Positions 59,427 through 64,000 of a stretch of DNA of 64,000 bases are shown in pieces (positions within the stretch are counted from its first letter, which is position 1; every line of letters starts with the position of its first letter). Under the pieces are notes generated by a model. The model was given only the letters and a program-made list of their open reading frames with translations. It made no database searches and was not told the origin of the DNA. The DNA lies in the NCBI RefSeq assembly GCF_000478605.2, contig NZ_ASHX02000001.1, forward strand, positions 2,767,895 to 2,831,894, written 5' to 3'. A program made the translations under genes and the position numbers. This DNA is from Streptomyces thermolilacinus SPC6. GTDB taxonomy: Bacteria; Actinomycetota; Actinomycetes; Streptomycetales; Streptomycetaceae.

Positions 59427-59690
59427 GTGAGCTGTGGCAGGAGCACGATCCTGAACGAGCTGGGGGTGGACATGCCGACCATCATGGAGATCCTCCGGCA
59501 CACGCAGATCAGCCAGACCGTGCGCTATGTGAAGGGCGGGTCCACCCTGTTGAGGGACGCGATGCGGCGCGGCGGGGGCGCCTTCCTGTCGCCGCAGAAG
59601 GGACCGCCTGAGACCAGGGACAGCGGCATCCGGCGCGCGACGGCGGCGCCGCGTGATGTGAACGAGAAAGCCCAGGTCAGACGGATCTGA
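59427..59690 (+). pseudogene. int: Tyrosine integrase C-terminal fragment
   Basis: The fragment reads TILNELGVDMPTIMEILRHTQISQTVRYVKGGS. This is the last part of a phage-type tyrosine recombinase, with the H-x9-Y pattern of the active-site histidine and tyrosine (HTQISQTVRY). About 300 residues, including the Arg and core domain, are missing. It abuts the 3' end of a tRNA gene, the normal site of such integrases, so it marks a decayed element. Confidence 0.8.
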
Positions 59691-59700
59691 CCTGGGCTTT
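59667..59700. terminator. Bidirectional terminator at the tRNA end
   Basis: A 14-bp stem AAAGCCCAGGTCAG/CTGACCTGGGCTTT with a short loop and A/T runs, between the integrase fragment and tRNA-Thr. Confidence 0.85.
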
Positions 59701-59707
59701 CAGCTGA

Positions 59708-59780
59708 GCCGCCTTCGGGATTCGAACCCGAGACCTACGCATTACGAGTGCGTTGCTCTGGCCAACTGAGCTAAGGCGGC
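59708..59780 (-). tRNA. tRNA-Thr (anticodon CGT)
   Basis: 73 nt. The acceptor stem is GCCGCCTT...AAGGCGGC-type pairing, the D-loop AGCTCAGTTGGCCAGAGC, the anticodon loop ACTCGTAA with CGT, and the T-loop GGTTCGAATCC. The CCA end is not encoded. Reads ACG codons. Its 3' half is a typical att site, which fits the adjacent integrase fragment. Confidence 0.95.
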
Positions 59781-60107
59781 ACACCGCGCGCTCCCCCTGG
59801 GGGGTGCAGCAGCGAGGACAAGTCTACACAGGTGAAGAGGGTGCTCTTGCACGCCTTCTGGGGGCAGCGTTTGGAGGGGGCGTGGTGCCCCGAGAAGGAT
59901 CGCCGGGGCCACGCCGCTGCGGCGTGGGTTTGTGCTCGGTGCTATGGAGGGTCCCGGGGAGAGCCGGGCGGCTATGGCGCCTCCGTACAGCCGCATGCAC
60001 GGCGGGACGCGCCCGGGCCGCCGCGCGGGTCGGGTGAAGCGCTGTGCGCGGTCGCCGCGGGGTCGCGGGCTGCTCGTACGGGCCTCTGCGGCGCCGTGGC
60101 CGTGTGG
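59781..60107. other. Intergenic stretch between tRNA-Thr and holB
   Basis: No gene or clear repeat seen. It contains the tRNA promoter region and the 3' flank of holB. Confidence 0.6.
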
Positions 60108-61319
60108 TCAGCCGGCGCGGAGGGCCATGGTCATGGCTTCAACGGCCAGCAGCGGCGCCACGTTCCGGTCCAGGGCCTCGCGGCAGGCGAGGACGGCCTC
60201 TATGCGGCGCAGGGTCGCCTCGGGTGTGCTCTCGCGGGCGACGCGGTCGAGGGCGTCGTGGACGTCCTCGTTGGCGATCGCCGTGCGCGTGCCGAGCTGG
60301 AGGGCGAGGACGTCGCGGTAGAAGCCGGTCAGGTCGCTGAGGGCCAGGTCCAGGCTGTCGCGCTGCGTGCGCGTCCTGCGGCGCTTCTGCTTGTCCTCCA
60401 GCTCCTTCATCGCCCCGGCCGTGCCACGGGGCATCCGGCCGCCCTGCGCGGCGCCGAGGGCGGCCTTCAGGTCCTCGGTCTCCTTGACGTCCGTCTCCTC
60501 GGCGCGCTGCTTGGCGTCCTCCCCCGCGGCGTCGATCAGCTCCTGCGCCGCCTTGAGGCAGCCGCCCACGTCCTGCACGCGCAGGGGCAACTTGAGGACG
60601 GCGGCTCGGCGGGCGCGGGCGCGCTCGTCGGTGGCGAGGCGGCGGGCGCGGTCGATGTGGCCCTGCGTGGCGCGGGCGGCGGCGGCCGCCGTCTCGGGGT
60701 CGATGCCGTCGCGTCGTACGAGCACGTCGGCGACGGCCTCCACCGGGGGCGTGCGCAGGGTGAGGTGGCGGCAGCGGGAGCGGATCGTCGGCAGCACGTC
60801 CTCCAGCGAGGGCGCGCACAGCAGCCAGACCGTGCGGGGTGCGGGCTCCTCGACGGCCTTCAGCAGGACGTTCCCCGCGCCCTCGGTGAGTCGGTCGGCG
60901 TCCTCCAGGACGATGACCTGCCAGCGGCCGACGGCCGGGGAGAGCTGCGCGCGGCGGACGAGCTCCCGGGTCTCCTTGACGCCGATGGACAGCAAATCCG
61001 TGCGGATGACCTCGACGTCGGCGTGCGTGCCGATCATGGCCGTGTGGCAGCCGTCACAGAAGCCGCAGCCGGGCTCCCCGCCCAGCGCGCGGTCCGGGCT
61101 GACGCACTGGAGGGCGGCGGCGAAGCAGCGGGCGGCCGTGTCGCGGCCGGCGCCGGGCGGGCCGGTGAACAACCAGGCGTGCGTCATCTTCGACTTCGAC
61201 GCGTCGGGCGGGGCCACGCCCTGCGCGTCGGCCGTGACGAGCGCGTCGGCGTCCCGCGCGGCGGCGGCCAGCTGCGCCTGCACACGGTCCTGGCCCACCA
61301 GGTCATCCCATACGGGCAC
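60108..61319 (-). CDS. holB: DNA polymerase III subunit delta'
   Basis: A 403-residue clamp-loader subunit. GQDRVQAQLAAAARDADALV is the N-terminal motif, the P-loop position reads TGPPGAGRDTAAR (Lys replaced by Arg, usual for delta' which does not hydrolyse ATP), and zinc cysteines are in CVSPDRALGGEPGCGFCDGC. It works with the tau and delta subunits to load the sliding clamp. The tmk gene is upstream on the same strand, the conserved order. Confidence 0.94.
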   Translation of the reverse strand: MPVWDDLVGQDRVQAQLAAAARDADALVTADAQGVAPPDASKSKMTHAWLFTGPPGAGRDTAARCFAAALQCVSPDRALGGEPGCGFCDGCHTAMIGTHADVEVIRTDLLSIGVKETRELVRRAQLSPAVGRWQVIVLEDADRLTEGAGNVLLKAVEEPAPRTVWLLCAPSLEDVLPTIRSRCRHLTLRTPPVEAVADVLVRRDGIDPETAAAAARATQGHIDRARRLATDERARARRAAVLKLPLRVQDVGGCLKAAQELIDAAGEDAKQRAEETDVKETEDLKAALGAAQGGRMPRGTAGAMKELEDKQKRRRTRTQRDSLDLALSDLTGFYRDVLALQLGTRTAIANEDVHDALDRVARESTPEATLRRIEAVLACREALDRNVAPLLAVEAMTMALRAG

Positions 61320-61473
61320 GGGTCACCACCTTCTCCTCACGCCGCGGCCTCTCCGCCGACGCCACCCATTGTGACGGAGCCCTCTGACAACGCCCGCCGC
61401 CAGAACCAGGCCGGGCCGTGCCCCGGCAGCGGGGCACGGCCCGAAGGCTCGGCTGCGGGGCACCGCCCGCGTC

Positions 61474-64000
61474 TCAGCGGCGGCGGCCGCGCCTGCCGCC
61501 GTCCTCGTCCTCGTCCCGCTCGTCATGGCCGCCGAGCAGTTCGTCGGCCAGGGACGGCAGGTCGTCGAGCGGGGTCTCCTCGGCCCAGTCGGGGCGTTCC
61601 CGCCGCGGCCTGCCGCTCTCGTCCACCTGGGGCAGCTCGCGCGTCCGCTCGTTCGCGCCGGGCGGCTCGGCGGCGGCGCCCGGCCGGACCTCGTCGCGGA
61701 AGAAGCCGGGCGGTACGCGGTCGTCGGGCCGCTCGTCCCGTACGGGCGGGAGCACCGCCGTCTCGGCGACATCCGGGGCGGGGTCGTCCTTGCGCATGCT
61801 GATGCGCTGGGTCTCCTCCTCCGGCCGGGCCGAGGGCGCGGGCTCGGGCTTGCGCATGTCGATGCGCTGCGTCTCGTCGTCGCCCCGCGCGGCGTCCGCC
61901 CGCGGCGGATCGTCCTCGCGCATGTCGATGCGGGGCGCGGGCAGCGGCTGCGTGATCTCCTCGGGCCGTACGACCGGGTTCGGCACCGTCACGTCGTGCG
62001 GCGACACGGACGCCGCCCTGGCCGCTGCCGCAGCCGCGGCCGCCGAGGCGGCCGCCTCGGCCTCGGCCGCCGCCTGGCGGCGGGCCTCCTCCGCGCGCAG
62101 CAGGGCCTCCTCGGCCTTGCGCTGCTTCTCCCTGCGCCGCTCCTCGGCCTCGGCACGGAGCCGGGCCTCCTCCTCGGCGCGCCGGCGCAGCCGCTCCTGC
62201 TCCTCGCGGCGGGCCTTCTCCTCGGCCTCGCGCCGCCTGCGCTCCTCTTCGGCGAGCCGCCGCGCCTCGGCCGCCCGCTGGCGGGCCTCCTCGGCCTGCC
62301 GCTCCGCCTCGCGGCGGCGGGCTTCCTCCTCCTCGCGGCGCTTGCGCTCCTCCTCCTCGGCGCGCAGCCGGGCCAGCTGCTCCTGGCGCTCCCGCTCCAG
62401 CCGCTCGGCCTCGGCCTTGCGCCGGGCCTCCTCCTCGGCCTTGCGGCGGGCCTCCTCCTCGGCGGCCCTCCGCGCCTCCTCCAGCGCCTTCACCTCGGCG
62501 TCGGACAGCGGCAGCATCTGGTCGAGGCGGTGGCGTACGACGGTGGTGACGGCCTCCGGCTCCTGCCCGGCGTCCACGACCAGGTACCGCGCGGGGTCGG
62601 CGGCCGCGAGGGCGAGGAAACCGGCCCGTACGCGCGCGTGGAACTCGGCCGGCTCCGACTCCAGCCGGTCCGGCGCCTCCGTGAACCGCTCGCGCGCCGT
62701 CTCCGGCGACACGTCCAGCAGCACGGTCAGGTGCGGTACGAGCCCGCCGGTCGCCCAGCGGGAGATGCGGGCGACCTCCGTCGGGGACAGGTCACGGCCG
62801 GCGCCCTGGTAGGCGACGGACGAGTCGATGTACCGGTCGGAGATGACGACGGCGCCGCGCTCCAGGGCGGGGCGGACCAGCGAGTCGACGTGTTCGGCGC
62901 GGTCGGCGGCGTACAGCAGGGCCTCCGCGCGGTTGGAGAGCCCGGCGGACGACACGTCGAGGAGGATCGAGCGGAGCCGCTTGCCAATGGGCGTGGCGCC
63001 CGGCTCCCGGGTGACGACCACCTCGTGGCCCTTGGCGCGGATCCACTCGGCGAGCGCGGTGACCTGCGTGGACTTACCGGCGCCGTCGCCGCCCTCCAGG
63101 GCGATGAAGAAACCGGTCGGGGCCGGGGCCTGTGCCGGGTCGGCGCCGCGCAGCGCGTCGCGCAGATCGCGGCAGAGCGGTACGCCCGACCGGTCGTCGG
63201 TCTTGGCGAGGACGAGCGCGGCGACGGGCAGCAGCAGCGCGCCGACCAGCATCAGTGTGAACGCGGCGCCGCCGTGCGCGAACACGGCGTCCCCGACGGC
63301 GAGGCGGTGCGGGCCGATGGCGGCGGCGAACAGCGGGGCGGCGAGCGCGCCGAGCGCTATGGCGACCCGTACGACGGCCTGGAGGTGCTCGGTGAGGCGG
63401 GGCCTGCGGAACTCCTCGGTCTCCTGGTCGATCAGCGTGTGCCCGACGTTCGCGGCGACACCGGCGGACAGCCCGGCCGCGAGCGCCAGGAGCAGGACGG
63501 TCGCCGTGTCCGGCACGAGGCCCGTCACGAGCAGCAGCACCCCGGTGAGGGCCGTCGCGAGCGCGAGCAGGCGGCGCCGGGACAGGGCGGGCAGCACGGC
63601 GCGCGCGGCGCGGATGCCGAGGGCCGTACCGCCGGTCAGGCCGAGGACGAGCAGCGCGTACGTGACGGGGCCGCCACGCAGCTCCGACGCGTGCAGCACG
63701 GCGACGGCAGCGGCGGCCGCGACCGCTCCGGCGACGGCGGCGCAGGCGAGGACGAGCAGCGGTATGGCGCCGGTGCGGCCCTTCTCCGGGCCCGTACCGG
63801 TGGACGGGCGGCGCAGGCCCTCCAGCGGGGAGCGGGGGCGGGGCGTCTGCGTGTCGGGGAGCTGAAGGAAGTACAGGATCGACAGGGACCCGGCGAACAG
63901 CCCGGCCGCCACGTACGAGCCGAGCGCCGCCTCGTGCTCGCCGAACCAGTCCACGCCGAGCGCCAGCAGCTTGCCGACGAGGGCGGTGACGAACAGGGCG
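61474..64000 (-). CDS. tmk: dTMP kinase fused to a membrane transporter-like domain (cut by window edge)
   Basis: A large protein, at least 840 residues here. In order: MFS-like membrane helices (end of the N-terminal part, to about the DDRSGVPLC segment), the thymidylate kinase domain with P-loop FFIALEGGDGAGKSTQ, DRYIDSSVAYQGAGRDLSP and the lid, then a highly charged Glu/Arg/Ala coiled coil of about 170 residues, then an acidic disordered tail with three RI(D/S)MRK-like repeats. Makes dTDP from dTMP. The membrane fusion and coiled coil are characteristic of Streptomyces Tmk. The 5' end is off the right edge. Confidence 0.92.
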   Translation of the reverse strand, partial: ALFVTALVGKLLALGVDWFGEHEAALGSYVAAGLFAGSLSILYFLQLPDTQTPRPRSPLEGLRRPSTGTGPEKGRTGAIPLLVLACAAVAGAVAAAAAVAVLHASELRGGPVTYALLVLGLTGGTALGIRAARAVLPALSRRRLLALATALTGVLLLVTGLVPDTATVLLLALAAGLSAGVAANVGHTLIDQETEEFRRPRLTEHLQAVVRVAIALGALAAPLFAAAIGPHRLAVGDAVFAHGGAAFTLMLVGALLLPVAALVLAKTDDRSGVPLCRDLRDALRGADPAQAPAPTGFFIALEGGDGAGKSTQVTALAEWIRAKGHEVVVTREPGATPIGKRLRSILLDVSSAGLSNRAEALLYAADRAEHVDSLVRPALERGAVVISDRYIDSSVAYQGAGRDLSPTEVARISRWATGGLVPHLTVLLDVSPETARERFTEAPDRLESEPAEFHARVRAGFLALAAADPARYLVVDAGQEPEAVTTVVRHRLDQMLPLSDAEVKALEEARRAAEEEARRKAEEEARRKAEAERLERERQEQLARLRAEEEERKRREEEEARRREAERQAEEARQRAAEARRLAEEERRRREAEEKARREEQERLRRRAEEEARLRAEAEERRREKQRKAEEALLRAEEARRQAAAEAEAAASAAAAAAAARAASVSPHDVTVPNPVVRPEEITQPLPAPRIDMREDDPPRADAARGDDETQRIDMRKPEPAPSARPEEETQRISMRKDDPAPDVAETAVLPPVRDERPDDRVPPGFFRDEVRPGAAAEPPGANERTRELPQVDESGRPRRERPDWAEETPLDDLPSLADELLGGHDERDEDEDGGRRGRRR

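Noticed and set aside
59832..61802. 656-codon plus-strand frame over holB
   Set aside because: Antisense to holB, whose motifs are intact.

Overview
The window is a piece of a very GC-rich actinobacterial chromosome, almost certainly Streptomyces or a close relative. It carries rodlins, chaplins, a TipA-like regulator, a MelC1/MelC2 tyrosinase pair, a Zur-type cluster of alternative ribosomal proteins, a DUF397/XRE/ATP-binding regulatory set, and a thymidylate kinase fused to a membrane transporter-like domain. GTG starts, ATGA/GTGA stop-start overlaps and strong Shine-Dalgarno sequences fit that reading.

Layout. 1-10.8 kb is conserved housekeeping: folE (partial), ftsH, hpt, tilS, a zinc metalloprotease and dacB on the minus strand, then ppa, a ThrE-type exporter and a DUF368 undecaprenyl-phosphate translocase on the plus strand. 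10.8-17.5 kb holds a hairpin-rich intergenic block, regulators (TipA-like MerR, PadR, XRE/DUF5753, ATP-binding, DUF397), a DinB-fold protein and an aldehyde dehydrogenase. 17.5-20.0 kb is a divergent Zur-type regulon of zinc-independent ribosomal paralogues (S18, L31, L33 / L28, S14) with a CobW-like protein. 20.0-27.5 kb contains assorted genes, including a DUF2786 protein, an acetyltransferase, an exonuclease/family A DNA polymerase and an ECF sigma factor with its partner.

27.7-51.0 kb is a cell-surface island: two tandem rodlins, three short chaplins, a tightly overlapping eight-gene exopolysaccharide operon (glycosyltransferases, initiating sugar transferase, Wzy-like, MurJ/Wzx-like, deacetylase, Wzz-like, GNAT), a secreted GH26-like glycosidase, a DUF3344-like secreted protein, small secreted proteins of unknown function, a P450, an ATP-grasp/flavoprotein pair and the tyrosinase operon. 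Three of its promoters resemble the SigBldN consensus, so the island may be switched on together when aerial hyphae are raised.

51.1-58.7 kb carries small metabolic and regulatory genes (VKOR, LysE, MocR, HxlR with an imine-reductase-like dehydrogenase, hydrolase, DUF4365) and a decayed caspase-like gene. 58.7-59.7 kb is the deletion scar of an integrative element next to tRNA-Thr(CGT). Housekeeping resumes with holB and tmk, the latter running off the right edge.

The most unusual DNA-level signal is the 10-bp palindrome ACGCGCGCGT. It occurs at 17 positions that I found by eye, nearly always as YACGCGCGCGTR, including three copies at an exact 27-bp spacing inside a hairpin array.
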